64,000 nucleotides of DNA from Eupeodes corollae (GCF_945859685.1 NC_079147.1:48986177-49050176); one strand, 5' to 3'; positions 34,577 through 47,200 are shown, counted from the first letter of the stretch. The notes: generated by a model not told the origin, from the letters alone. Made by a program: numbers and translations.

Positions 34577-37355
34577 GGGTGGAGCAAAAAATTTTTGTTT
34601 GTTTATTGGTATCTAATAGTAAAAAAAAGTTGCCTTATAGTCTTAAATATATGAATCCAAAATATTATTCGATTTGGGTAACGATAACTGCCTCCGCAAT
34701 CACACTGAAACTTTTATTAAGAACGTCTCCTTGTTTTACCCTTTTAAATTTAAAAACCTTTCTTTTGAAAATCAAGTTAGCCATGCTTTTTGTTTCATAT
34801 CACTTCGCTGTTTTTTTTCTGTGTGCATCAGTCATTTAATTGTCTTTTATAAATATTAAACTAAACTCTTTACAAAAAAAAGAAACATGCAAAGAACTCG
34901 AAGTGTATTTAAATGCCCTATTTTTGGTGATACTTGTGATATAAAAGAAAACGTTCTGCCTACCTATGAAGATGCAATAAAGTGCTATGAATGGACGAGA
35001 CATCAATTAAAGTTCGAATTGGAAACTGCAAAAGAGCCCACATTTCCAGAAGTAGCAGCTACAGTAACATCCAAAATAGAAAATATATGGCGATCTGCAT
35101 CTATTCCGACTGTAACAAGAACCAGAATCATACAGATGTTGAAAGCATATCATTTAAAATACAAAAATTTACTAAAATCTGTCAAGAGACTTTCCCCAGA
35201 AAAATTAAAAAAATTTCAGGAAAGCGGTAAGTTTCTTTTTGATATTACGGCATGCAAATGCAAAGAATTCAATCACTGCACCTGCCCCAAAGAAAAAAAG
35301 GTTCCGAAACAAGAACAAACATTTTTAATTGATCAAAGAAGTGTTCGAAGTATGGCAATCGGTGGAATTGATGTTATTGTCACTAACAGGCTGCGAAAGA
35401 GTTTGGAAAGAAAACAGACTCGAGAGAAATACCAAACTACTACTGTTTTAAGTAGTACTTCTACGACTGCTGTTTTGGAGATTAGTACTTCTTCTACATC
35501 CTCATCGTCAGCGTCTGAAAATTCTGAAAGTACCGATAGCTTCATTCAGACCAAGGAAAAACATATTCCTGAGAAAAAAAGAATAATTTCTTCAAGCGTT
35601 GATTTTCCTACATTATCAAAGACATGTGATAGGTATGGAGTATCAGATAGAGCAGCAGCAGCGATAGCGTCGTCTGTTTTGTTTGATATTGGGTCTGAAG
35701 TCGGGGTCATCGACAGACATAAAATAAGAAGAGAGAAATCTAAAGCCAGAGAAAAGTTAATGAACAAAAACACAACTGCAGAATTATTTGCATTATATTT
35801 TGATGGCAGAAAAGATAAAACCATAAAATTGAATAAAAAAAATGGGAAAATCTGCAAAAGTACTATTTATGAAGAGCACATCTCTTTGCTGCAAGAGCCA
35901 GGATCCATATACATGGGATACGTAGTTCCAAAGACTGGTTCGGCCAAAGAAGTAGAAATTGCAATAAGAAGTTTCCTATCAGATGAAGAGATTCCTCAAC
36001 ATCATCTTTTGGCTATCGGTTGTGATGGTACAAATGTGAATACAGGAAAGTACGGCGGTATTATCAGACTACTTGAGACAGAACTTCAAAAACCACTTCA
36101 ATGGATAATATGTTTATTGCACATGAATGAACTACCATTAAGACACTTATTTCAACATCTTGATGGATGTACTTCGGGACCTAACTCTTACTCTGGACCT
36201 TTGGGAAAAGCACTAGAAACCTGTGAACAATTACCTGTTCAAAAATTTCTACGTATTAAAGGGAATGTTTTGCCAGAAATGGCTAAAGATTTAAGTACAG
36301 ATCAACAGTACTTGCAAAAGATTGTGGCAGCGGTTTTATCAGGTGAGTTCCCACAAGATCTGTCAAATAAATCTCCAGGAAAAATGTCACATGCGCGTTG
36401 GCTCACCCGTGCCAACCGCATAATGCGTTTATATGTAACAACAGAGAAACCTTCGGAAAACTTGATCACTTTGGCCACATTTGTTGTTAAGGTTTACGCG
36501 CCATGTTGGTTCTCCATCAAAAATAAACCATCGTGCAAGGATGGTACACAACATCTTTTTAACATGATTATGGCTTCAAGATATCTTCCAGAATGGTTAT
36601 TTCGCGCATCCAGAAAACATTCTTCTTGGCATGGTAACAGATAATAATAAACATATTAGGGAACTGGCAGCTCGGCATATATTAAAAGCTCGCAGTATTC
36701 CTCGGTCTTCAACACCAAGGATGTTTGAAGTGCCTCCTATAAATTTCAATGCATCAACGTATATCGATTTGATAAATTGGCAAGGAAAGGTTTCTGACCC
36801 ACCGATTATGCAAAACTTGTGTGACCAAGAAATTCGGAGCATCGTGGAATCTGGCGGTGAAGTGTTCTTTTTACGGCTTCCGTGCCATACCCAAGCTGTT
36901 GAACGAGCTGTAAAGATGACGACGGAAGCTGCTACTTCTCAGTACACAAAAAAGTCCCGACTAGGAGCAATAAAAGCCAAAATAGAATCACGGAAGACTA
37001 TGCCTAAGTTTGAGACAAAACGAGATTTTCAAGCATCTTAATTTTAAAATACATACATATATATATTGTTATGAGAATGAATTTATGTTTTCTTTATATT
37101 GAATTAAAATTCTAATCATCAGGAGTATATTTTGGACAATGTTTTCTATCTATTTATCTTATACTATTTTCAGCCATATCTGTTTACTAAAATCTTGTAT
37201 CAACTTTTGATTTTTGAAGTCAGTGCGGGGGCAGAAGATCTTAACCAAATTAATTGATAAACTACATTTATTTTTCTTTTAATATAAGGCACCAATGCCC
37301 CCCTATTAGAATTTCCAATCCAAAAAAAAAAATTTCATACATTCTTGCTCCACCC
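34577..37355 (+). mobile_element. TA-flanked DNA transposon of uncertain superfamily
   Basis: A 2779-bp element with termini GGGTGGAGCAA and the complement of GGGTGGAGCAA (37345-37355), 11 bp perfect. It is flanked by TA on both sides (34575-34576, 37356-37357). Mirrored subterminal words extend the symmetry: CTAATAG at 34613-34619 against CTATTAG at 37303-37309, and GCCTTATA at 34632-34639 against TATAAGGC at 37283-37290. It carries one transposase-like gene (34887-37041) and sits inside LINE C sequence. Near-intact coding suggests a fairly recent insertion. Confidence 0.8.
34887..37041 (+). CDS. Transposase-like protein with D-D-CxxH motifs, one frameshift
   Basis: Frame 1 runs 34887-36644 (585 codons). 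The protein continues in another frame from about 36605 to 37041 (AHPENILLGMVTDNN onward), so a single indel near 36595-36610 breaks an ORF of about 715 codons. Features in order: a helical N-terminal region; a Cys cluster (CKCKEFNHCTC, residues 123-133); VRSMAIGGIDVI near 153-164; a Ser/Thr-rich linker (183-223); then a core with YFDGRKDKT (Asp306), AIGCDGTNVNTG (Asp380), CLLHMNE (C409-H412) and SHARWLTRANR (501-511). The second frame has PCHTQAVERAVK, with a candidate catalytic Glu. D, D, CxxH and a late E recall the RNase H-fold transposases of the hAT/P/CMC type, but a TA duplication is not usual for those. I recall similar uncharacterised proteins in insects and other invertebrates. The function is inferred from motifs and position inside inverted repeats. 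Confidence 0.7.
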
Positions 37356-37797
37356 TACTGTATATCCAAGATCTTACAAATATCTGGGACTTTGGGTGAC
37401 TCCTCACGGAACTGGAAACACCACATATCAAAACAATCGAAAAAAACTTTCATCCCTAGCTGGCGTTTTCGGTCAAATTCGTAGTAACGTACCTGAAAGT
37501 CTAAAAACACAAATGTACTTTGTATGGAGTAAAGCAGTTCACAGCTTGATTCAAAGTTTACAAGTTGCCAAAAACAAAGCATCAACAATTTATTCGGATC
37601 TAGATGGTATACAAACACTCTTTGGATTAATAAACCAGCTCCGAGTTCTAATGGTTAAGGATGAAGCAAAAATGAACATAATGCTCACATTCACAAAATT
37701 GCACATTCCTCAGTATTTTCTAACACCGAATTATCTTCAACAAAAAGACACCCTAACCACCATCACTTGCCTTATTATTTTAATTCTGTTCTATTGA
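37356..37797 (+). pseudogene. LINE C RT C-terminal piece
   Basis: The frame at 37345-37797 contains RSYKYLGLWVTPHG, KKLSSLAGVFGQIRSNVPES and KAVHSLIQSLQVAKNK, the thumb region that follows the RT catalytic boxes in LINEs. About 100 residues expected between the 34570 scrap and this piece are absent, so the LINE had lost sequence before or at the transposon insertion. Confidence 0.65.
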
Positions 37798-38270
37798 AAC
37801 ATCAACAAAAATCAAAAGCATACAATTCTGGAATAACTGCAAACGATGACACAATTATTTAAGGGAATTATGATGTCGTCTTTGTATATAAAACCTATAG
37901 TATTATCGTGAAGAAGATATTTTTTAAGTTCGCTCAGCCACTAGGTGGCGTTTGAAGTTTTGTATGTAAAAGTTTAAGTGAAAATAATGAATGCGCTAAT
38001 GTCGCCGCAGTAGCCGGTCGAATTGACTGCTTCAAATCCACCTGTGGTGGAAATGAATGTTAATTCTATGAAAACCCGACAAATTATTTGCTGACGTTTG
38101 CTTATCAGCATCTGTTCTTTTTATCTAACCTGACAGGTCTGACCCAGAAAAAGGTTGAATCATACTCATAACAAAGGGTTTTTCAATTGGCGCGGGTGAT
38201 TTTGGCACCGGCCGCCATTCTGTTTTATTGAAATCTGTCAAATCTTTTGTTTATAATTCAGTTTTTTATG
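37798..38270. other. No feature recognised
   Basis: Unique-looking AT-rich sequence between LINE C and the next mariner-like relic. No ORF worth noting. Confidence 0.4.
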
Positions 38271-38280
38271 TCAAATCATC

Positions 38281-38720
38281 ATGGCAAGTTACTCGATTGA
38301 ACAGTACGTTCAAATTATATGACTTTACTATCAAAATGAGTGTTCGATAGTGCAAACGTTGCGTGCATTACGACCATTTTACGGTGGACGTGGTGGCCCT
38401 TCATAGTCGACTCTTCAAAGTTTGGTGGCCAAATTAGAACCCGTACGCTCAAGGAACGCAAGATCAGCCGAAAACATTGCCACTGTCCGTGAAAGTGTTC
38501 AGCAGAACCCGAGGAAGCAGTCAATTCCTCTCCGTGCACAAGAATTAGGCCTTTTCCAGACTTCAACTTAGTGAATTTTGCATCGGGACTTAAGCCTACA
38601 CCTCTACAAGATACAACTGGCCCAGGAGCTCAAAGTTCATGACCATAGACAACGCCGTTTGTTCGCCGACTTTGATCCGAATTGTTTGGAAGAAGACCAC
38701 AATTTTGGTCGAAAATGCAA
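38281..38720 (+). pseudogene. Mariner-like transposase relic 2
   Basis: Starts MASYSIEQYVQII at 38281, then YYQNECSIVQTLRALRPFYG, SAENIATVRESVQQNPRKQS, and LYKIQLAQELKVHDHRQRRL. This is the HTH-to-DDE linker order of the relic at 11640, with several stops and frame changes, and no catalytic core remains. An end-like TTGGCGCGGGT lies upstream at 38189-38199, matching the one near 11634. Confidence 0.75.
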
Positions 38721-39146
38721 TTTTAGAAGAGCTACTTTTTATGATAATAATAGCTGAACAATGTCGATAGTTGACTGCAAAAGAATTCCCAAAACTCAGT
38801 TCTGAAAGCAAACAGAATCTTGATCGATCTTTTTATGGGGTTTATTATATGTAATTCAATTAATTTTTGATGAATGTAGATCTGTCAAAACAGAAATGTC
38901 CCCTTTTTTGCATTCAATTGGACAAAATAAATTGATTTATTTTTGATTTAAGATCAAATCTGAAGTTCTGGACTTATCAGCAAACATTTCTTAATTTTGT
39001 TGTCAGAAATCTGAGAACATGATTTTTATGATTCGATTTCTCAAAAATTCTCTATCGCACAATTCAAAAAGGATGAAAAGAAGAACATATGTATGTATGT
39101 ACATATGTAGCTAATATGACTGCTAGTTGGGAATGATTAGAGCATT
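38721..39146. other. No feature recognised
   Basis: AT-rich spacer with a short GTAT/ACAT microsatellite near 39088-39108. No coding signal. Confidence 0.4.
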
Positions 39147-39933
39147 GGCTTCGTTCAATCTCAGACAGAAAGGGCATCCGGATACCTTTTTGTTAGTGTT
39201 TTGGTGTAAAATAACAGCTGATGAAAACAGCTGAAATGTCAAAAAAGGAATCCAAAGGTATCCAAACATTTCTGGGGTATGTTCATGTTCATGTTCTGAC
39301 AGAACAGATGATTCAACACATGGTTGAATTTCAAGAAACTTGAAAATTGATTTCAGCTTTTTCTATTTGTTGGTAAACAAAAAGATACAAAATGTTAGTC
39401 GAAGTTGTATGTATTTGTTGATTGTTGATGTTCTGTACATAACAGACAATGAAAAGAAGCTATTTGCCTCCGAATTTTAGAAGGTAACTACGATTACGGT
39501 CTATTTTTTAAACTTTTTTAAACTAAACATTCTAATCTTCTTGTAGGAGTGCAGAAACAGAAAGGACCAGCTCCGAGACCCAAAAACCCGGCGAAGAACA
39601 ATTTTTCAAGAAATGGCAGTCGTATAGAATTCCAATCGAGCTTAGAGGAAATTTAAAATAGATTACAGATTAAGGTTATCTCTAATTTATTAAATTGCTA
39701 CGCACTTATCAATTCATCATCTTCCGACGAATCAGTTGAATTATCCATTAAATGTTTTATCTTACAACAATTTTGACTTTAAAGCTAAAATGTTTCTCTG
39801 TTTTTTGTAAACAGCTGAAAGTTGTTTTTATTTTTTGACAGCTATCTCAATACAGCTATCCAACTCGTTCAACAAGATATCTTAAAGTCAACCTATACGA
39901 GATACCCTTTCCAATACGAGATTGAACGCAGCC
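39147..39933. mobile_element. PIF/Harbinger-like MITE, copy 2
   Basis: A 787-bp copy of the family at 29-636, with ends GGCTTCGTTCAATCTC and the complement of GGCTGCGTTCAATCTC. It is flanked by ATT at 39144-39146 and 39934-39936. It retains about 140 bp in the middle (near 39470-39620) that copy 1 lacks, including a short Pro/Lys-rich frame (KGPAPRPKNPAKNN). Confidence 0.75.
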
Positions 39934-40077
39934 ATTGTGTTTATATTTCATTCTCCAGCTTTGTTAATCAGAAAATTTAGAAATATAAAACTTATGTTTT
40001 TGGTTTGACAGGTTGCCTAACAAACACGATTGATTTATTCTAGTCATTAACCTACTAGATATGTAAGGCCTTTAAAT

Positions 40078-40135
40078 GACGAGAAATGTCAACATTTTTA
40101 ATTCGACAAATCGGACCTATGGGCAGTTAATAAAG
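40078..40135. repeat. Shared repeat R, short fragment
   Basis: GAGAAATGTCAACATTTTTA and ACAAATCGGACCTATGGGCA resemble the right end of the repeats at 22683-22912 and 57603-57820. Confidence 0.5.
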
Positions 40136-40139
40136 GAGT

Positions 40140-42940
40140 TACTTAGGTAACCCTCAAACAATAGTTTTTTTTCTTCTGTCATTACTTGTCGTGAACGTCA
40201 AATGGAATTTGACAGCCAGCCTAGAAATCGCCAGAAGAAATTTTTTGAACTAAATCCGCCAAAAAGGTAAATGTTTTACTCTCTCACGCGTGCTCTCTTT
40301 TGTAAGAAGTAGCGCACCTTTGGAAGTGTGGAACGACTTTGGACTAAAAATTACTAAAACTGCCTAAAATTAGGCGTGAAACACACGCCTTAATGGACTA
40401 CTAGAAACCAACGTATAGTTGGTGTAATATGTTACTTATATGTTACGAAACTTGTCAACTTGAATGTTGAATTTTGTTTATTTTGTCAAAATTTATAATA
40501 ATAAAATAAAAAAAAAAGATGGCGTTTCAAAAAATAATTATAATTTTTTCCGACAAACCTACAAGGGGGCAAGTAAAGCTAAAGAGGTGGAATCACTTTT
40601 ATGGGGGGTTTCTTGTGGTTGTATTTAGGTTGTGTTTTCTTAGAGGTAAAGAACTTTGAAAAGCTCACAGCTTCTGCACTTTAAAAGTCAGTAATCATTT
40701 CTCTATAGTGGTCCCAATTAATAGATACGTTCTGGACAACATTGATTTTAAAGAAGTCTTGAGCAATATTGTTAAAACTTACTCATAAAGCACACCTAAC
40801 AGTTATTTTTTGTGAATGTAACACTGTCTCAGCATATAACTGAGTATTATCATGACTCAAAATATGGCGGTTTTGTTTCAATTCAATTCAATTAAAAGTG
40901 AACTACATCGCGTTACAAAACTGTTTTGATCCTGTGGCTTCAATTTTTCAAATGCCTAAACCAAACCAAATTACCAAACATAAAATGAATCACTTGACAG
41001 CTGACAAATGGCCACCAGTTAAAATAGAGTTACTAACTTGAAGTTTAACAGCACTTATAAAACAAAAAAACACCTTTTACTTAACAGTATTGAAGAAGTA
41101 CTCGTAGTTCTATTTATCTCTTCAAATTAAAATTCTCCAGTTCACTTCGTAAGAAATTAGTTTTTCAATATCTGCTTTCGGAATTAATTGATATTGGCAT
41201 TGAAATTGGATTCCAATTTTAATAGTTCTTGTTGAAAATTTAGAAATTTAGTGCCGATGTTTATTTCGAATTTAAACTAAGAACGTATTTTAAAGTTTTA
41301 CAAACATAATTAGATGTGTAACTTTTAGTTCAAATCGTTTCGACCATGTGTAAAGCTATTAACAGAGCTTTGTTTGTTTCTGGGGCAATGCCTCAATCAA
41401 ATCGGCTGTTCAGCCTAATCCATAATAAAAGTCTACAACTGAATATATATCGTTTTTTTATAACTTTGGAATTGAGGATATACGAGCAGGAATTATTTTA
41501 GATAAAAGATTTGAACAAAACATTTTAAATTGCCACTCAAGTTTTTTTTTTATAAAAGTGGTTGGTGTGCATATTTACAAAAAACAAAATCTAAACATTG
41601 TTTACTCAGGGGCGTGTTTAACACCCACGTTTCTAGTATTGGATATCGTTTATATGGAACACTGTATTCTTGTAGAATGATGAAAATTACGGATTTTACA
41701 GAATAGGAATGGTTAAGGAAAATAATGTTATACCTTAATCACTCAGAGGAAGGAGGCGTGGTATCGCTGTATTATTAGACTATCAAAAATAAATTGCCGT
41801 AAAACCTTTGTTAATTTATAATTATTATCATTATGTTTTTTTTTGTTTTTAATTCGTTTGTTTTTCGATTTTTTTTTTAGTTTCAAGGCAAAACTCAAAC
41901 CCAACGTTCTGAGTTCTGATACTTAAGGCAAGAGTATAGTTTCCTAATTAAGTTTTTTGTCAATTTTCAGTTTTCCCAACAAAGTACTTGCAAAACAATG
42001 GCTTAAGTTATTGAACTATGCTGTGGAAGAGATCTCAATCGAATTTTAAAAAGTTTTCCGTGTTCTTAGTGTGATGTCGAATCTTAAATTTTACCTATCC
42101 TATCCTTTGGTTTGCAGGTACAAGTTCACCACAAACGTTTTGATGTGATACCACATTAAAAAGTTTATTTTTCTCCTGTTGCTTGAATATGCCACTGGTG
42201 CAAGCACAATTACGAGTATTATTATTCTTGAAGAACAAAACATATAAGTACCCCAAGTAACGTACAACTCTTAGTTCTGAGACTGTGCTTCTGTGCATTC
42301 TGGGTATTATTGGAAACTTTTTTGAAGAAGTCTTTATGTAGCTCGTGTAAGGAAACTAAAACAAAATAATATAAGAAATCGATTAGCGTTGTTGCCATAA
42401 ATCTTTCTGCATGAGTTGGCTTCTGATGGTGTATCGTATACTTACAGAAGTTTTTTGAAGGGTGACTTTGGAAGGAATGTTTATCTCTGCATAAAGTGTA
42501 CCAAGGTACATAAAACAACTTTTGACAATAGCTACTAAATGTTTTCGAAGAAACAAGGCAGGTAGAAAACTTTTTACATGCAGCTAGAGCTGTACGCATG
42601 GAGGAGTAGTAGATATATACTCGTACCTTGAATCTTTAGAAGACTTCATTTTAAAAACGATTATATCTTTAAAAGTAATCGTAAGATGACGTGAATTATG
42701 CATAGATAGAAGATGGAAGAAAAAATTAACGTTTTTTTTAAATGAAGTTTTATCTGTTCATTTTTAAAAATTGTATTTTATTTGAAAGTCTTCTTTTAGA
42801 TATATTAACATAAATACGTTCTGAGAGAAGATAGCTGCACTGATTAGTGATACAGCAAAGAATACAAGTGGTATGGATATTATAGCTTAAACTGATATAG
42901 TGGATGCTTTGGGATTCGAGCTGGAGGACTAACAATACAA
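40140..42940. other. Long stretch without a recognised gene
   Basis: AT-rich, with low-complexity runs. The longest ORF (42599-42222, minus, 125 codons) has no motif I recognise. Nothing here can be supported as a host gene. Confidence 0.45.
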
Positions 42941-42945
42941 TTTTT

Positions 42946-43402
42946 GTTATATGCTGACGACTTGTTGTTGCTTCCTGACACACCGGAAAGCCTACAGTTT
43001 ATGATGAATAAGTTAAGTATATACTGTGACAGGTCGAATTTGCTGATAAATACGGCAAAGTCTAAGGTAAACATTTTCCAATCAAGAATAGGTAGCATTG
43101 TAGGAATGAAAGATGAGTTTTAAATGATCCATTTGTATTTATTCAGAAAAATTTAAACTTAATTTTCAATGTTCCATTCCCAATTAAAACAAAAATCTTT
43201 AGGTTCAAGGACTCTCTTTGGTTTACTAATAATATAAAAATACTAATCAATCAACGCAATACGGCATATAAAACATGGAAACGTTTTAGACTTGAAGTGT
43301 TTCGAGCTTATAACGATTTGAGAAACAAAGTTGTGCTTAAAATCAGGGAATCAAAAAAATGTTATTATTCCTCTCGACTAAATCCTTCTCTGGCTGGTCA
43401 TA
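42946..43402 (+). pseudogene. LINE pieces on the left side of the LOA insertion
   Basis: One plus-strand scrap has the RT catalytic box LLYADDLLLLPDTPESLQF (42950-43010) and KLSIYCDRSNLLINTAKSK. A second piece (43200-43400) reads RFKDSLWFTNNIKILINQRN, AYKTWKRF and KIRESKKCYYSSRLNPSLAG, the endonuclease-to-RT linker of a LINE. The second piece continues across the LOA element at 46860 as HKLWKNL. Confidence 0.65.
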
Positions 43403-46400
43403 GGTAGGTATGTAGAAATGGCGATCTCCAGGCAACCTAGGCTGAGATCCAATTAGCGCTGTAGTGCGCCGTTTTGATACCAAAAACTCGTTTGACCTTT
43501 GATTGAAAGGTATAGATTTATAGAGAAGCTTCATAGCGATTATGTTAGAGCCATTTTGTCGCATTGAGAAAAAAGATTAGGTCTCTAATCTTTGTCTCAG
43601 ATAGCTCATCAAGTTCTTGAAAGAATGCTTTTCCAAAGTATTTCATTCTAGTGTTTGCCAAAGCAGGACATTTGCAGATGAAATGGATTATCGTTTCACT
43701 TTCTCTTTGGTCACTACAACTACGGCAAAAGGTGTTGTAGGAATACCCAACTTCTCCGCATGAACTCCTATAGGCCAATGTCCGGTACAAACCGCAACAA
43801 TCCTGGCTTTGTTTTGCCTTGCCCTGCATAGAAGATCGTTTGTACGGGTTTTGTTATAGGTGGGCCATATCTTCCTAATTATAATGCAGTTGGGTAAATT
43901 GATCCACCTTCGGTTTGAATCAGTTTGGTAGATAGAAAAGATTTTAACCTTCAAAGCACCAAGAGGAATGTTAACCATTCCTGCAAGTGAGCTATGAAGG
44001 GCCGATCCTTGCCTGGCTAGCTCGTCAGCCCGTTCATTTCCCACGATACCACTATGGCCCGGAACCCGATATTGATGGCCCACAAAATATTTTCTCTAGT
44101 TCTCGCAACCCGGAAAGTTCGTCTTCATCAGTAGCTCAAGAGATTCAGCTGGATAGGCTGTCCAGGTTCCATTAGGTTTTTTTTAGAAATGAAGGATTAC
44201 AATGTTCCTTCGATAAAACTTTACTGAGCCCTGCGGATTCCTTTATGTCTTCGATTGATTGACAGTATTCTCTCCAGCCTTGTCTTTTGTCTGATGACAG
44301 GGCTTGCTTGTAAATTTTAAGAGAGTCTTTATACGGTTGGTAAAACTTATGTTTGTGGCAGATATTAAAAAATTGTCCTCGTCATTTTCCTAAGACTGGA
44401 CAGTTCTTCATTCCACCAAGAAGGAAGGATATTACCGCTATATTTAACTGGGCAAGAGACTCTAAAAGCTTTTCTTATAGAAGTTTCAAAGGTTTTCACC
44501 TTTGATTCAAGGTCTCCTATCGATTTAGTGAGATTCGGTAAGTTGCTAAGTTTGGAATTAGAAATTTGACTGAATTTCGTTCAGTCAGTTCTTTTGGGAT
44601 TTCTGTAAGGCAGAGGGTTTTTCGACTCGAAATTAATTTGAAAAAGAATCCACTTGTGATCCGAAAACGAATTCAGAGGGGAAACTCTCCAATTCTCCAC
44701 TAATAAATTACGGTTGTTTACTAAAGTAACATCAAGCACATCCTCCCATCCATCATAATTTTCCGAGCTCGGAAAGACGAAAGTGGGAGTATTGCCTCTG
44801 TTACAAATGGTCATATTATTTTCAATAATAAAATTAAAAAGTGACTCACCTCGTTCGTTGATCACAGAACTTCCCCAAAGGGTATGCCGAGCATTTGCGT
44901 CGCCTCCGATCAGAACGTTTGCCTTTTTGATGTTAGCTTCTGTTATGAATTTGCACACCTCCTCCGGAGGTGATGGAGCATTATGGGCAGAGTAAAAAGA
45001 CACCAACAGCAAACCCTGTGTATTCTTATCTTCAAATCTGACAACTGTCAGATCGGGAGTGCTTAGATTTGGACATAAAAAACCTTTTCAATGTTTCTTA
45101 GCTAAAATACAAGTTCTGGGATTACCTTGGTCTTGATATGCGGTTTTATAAAAGAGGTCGTATTGGTTGTCTTGGAGGCCTCGCACCTTGAGGCCGTTTA
45201 TCCATGGTTCTTGGATAACGCCAATGTCGAAGTTTTCCTCCCTAAGGAAAACTCTCAGATTATCTAAAGCACACTTAGAGTGCTTCAGATTAATATGGAT
45301 GACCTTAAGCGCGTTTTTTAATTATTTTTAGCTGAGGAGCTGGGGCCCGGCAACTTGCTTTGGATTGTGACTCTTCTTATAACATCGTCAACCTCGACGT
45401 TGTCATCAGCTTTGTCGGTGTCTATTCCCCGACTCTGCAGAATTTTAATTTTGGCATTCCTTATGCCAAAATTGAGTTTGTATTCGGCCTTTTCCAGAGC
45501 CCCTAGACTCTCCTCGCTAATCCTCAGAAGGTAAGAGGCGCTGGTCTTCTGCGGTTCTTCTGCCTTTACTACAGCCCAATCGTGCCAGCGGATTTTGCCT
45601 CTGAAGACCGCGGATCAGGTCCTGTCCGCTTGGCTTTATGCTCATGAGCGGCAACCAAATGCAAGCCTTCGGTTGTCTAGGGATGTCCTTAGCTGCGATA
45701 AGCTTGAGCTTCAAGCCCTCGCAGTCATTGCTAACCTTAGCAATGCTTTTACTAAGGAAATCCCTAGAAAACCTGTCCGCACACTTAATTACCCTATACC
45801 CTCTGAGCATCTCGCCAGAGTCAAAACTAGGGTAGGGGCCCTCACTGTTTGTGATAGTGTATGAAAACACCATCTCAGAGAGCTTGCCCTCGATAGAGTT
45901 CCACACGTTCAGCAGACCTTTGCTGTTTGTGGAAAGCTCATCCACAACTGCTACGTGAAGGTCATCTCTGACAACCTTACTTAGAGTACGCAGTTGCGTC
46001 CAGAAGATGGTGCTTTCACTGGCTTTGTCCGGTCGTCAAGCTTGCTCTTTTTCTGGGACCTGCAGAGCTCTACCTGAGATCTGTTTCGCTTAACGGCCTT
46101 TTCTCGGTTGGCCAGAAGGTTGTTGTATTTATCAACAACCTTCTGGTACTTTATTTTATCTTGGGCGTCCCTCTCCAGAATCACTCCTTCTTCATTTTTG
46201 GCAATCTTGGCAAGAATGTGAGAGGCCGTTTTGATGCGGTTCCTGAGAAAAGCGCCTTCTGATGGTTTTTGGGTTTCGGTTCTGTATACGGTTTAGGAAG
46301 TATAGGAGTGCTATGAATAGCACTGACTACTTCCTGTGGTTTTGGGTTGCTCAAAAGTGCTGGAACTACCGGCACTAAATGAGCTCGCCTTCAAAGTCTC

Positions 46401-46846
46401 CTGGCTGGAGGCCAAGAGTTCATGCTCCAAGTCTGTGGATGTTTCTACGTTCGTCATGTCTAGTTCGTCCATTTTATGAAAGTTTTTGAATGTCGGTCCC
46501 CCGAGTAGGTCGGAAAAAAGAGGTCAGCCCCGGCAGAGCCGATATACCCGGGTAAGGCAGAAGATAAGACGGATCCTGCCAAGGCATCCGAATGAGCTCG
46601 TTAGCGACTGGTTCGCCCCCCAGCCTTTCATTCTTCGGCACGGATTATATAAGGCGCTCACACCACCACTGAAATTAGGGACACAGTATCTATGGTCAAA
46701 TTGCATTGCTACTATTAAGGAGTAGGAAACTTCAGCAATTCAACCTGACCTTAGCTGATCTCCATCTTGACAACGTACAAGACAACTGTGGTGATCATTA
46801 CCGCCCGGCACCCACTGGGAGGGTTTAAAACGAGGATTTTGCCAGA
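43403..46846 (-). mobile_element. LOA-like LINE lacking the RT, with 13-bp target duplication
   Basis: Minus strand. ORF1 remnants lie at 46375-45517 and include a region that reads like the DUF4780 domain (SDDFLSKSI-like stretch and CIWLPLMS). The endonuclease follows at 45012-44581 (VLIGGDANARHTLWGSS, SDHKWILFQ). A linker runs to about 44110, and then comes RNase H directly (VPGHSGIVGNERADELARQG, 44083-44020) with a CRSC/CKCPAL-type tail at 43740-43560. The whole RT is missing. CTGGCTGGTCATA flanks the element at 43390-43402 and 46847-46859. Ends look complete, so an internally deleted copy was inserted, or the RT was lost afterwards. Confidence 0.82.
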
Positions 46847-46895
46847 CTGGCTGGTCATAAGCTATGGAAAAATCTTTAGAATATACTAGGTGTTG
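46847..46895 (+). pseudogene. LINE piece on the right side of the LOA insertion
   Basis: After the 13-bp duplication the frame resumes as GHKLWKNL and LGVGKQ-like sequence, which joins in register with NPSLAGH at 43402. This shows that the LOA element interrupted an existing LINE. Confidence 0.6.
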
Positions 46896-47200
46896 GTAAA
46901 CAATAGCAGGCACAAAAAATGTCGGTTTTCATATGACCATAACGCTCCGAATTGACTGTGACAGTCGTTTCATCGTCATTTTCGAAGAAGTAAGGTCCAA
47001 TCACACCCGCAGATGTAATGGCCTCTCTTCAATTACTTGAAGATTCTCAGAACCCAATTTTGTTTTTTAACAATTGCTAGGGTAGTTGGACGGTTATGTA
47101 AACCTTCTCTTAAAGAACGATATGTGGCTGTGGAAAAATCCGCAGTTTTGCAGTAGGTTTTGACAGTTTACATGCCTTGTAAGCGTTCCATTTTCGTAAA
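46885..47200 (-). pseudogene. Mariner-like transposase relic 3 (internally deleted)
   Basis: The minus strand from 47195 reads MERLQGM, TVKTYCKTADFSTATYRSLR, LHNRPTTLAIVKK and then jumps to YICGCDWTLLLRK and YENRHFL-like sequence. N-terminal HTH and C-terminal parts are joined with the middle lost. Confidence 0.55.

Noticed and set aside
42222..42599. A 125-codon minus-strand ORF as a gene
   Set aside because: No recognisable motif, signal peptide or neighbouring exons; Cys and His are scattered without pattern.
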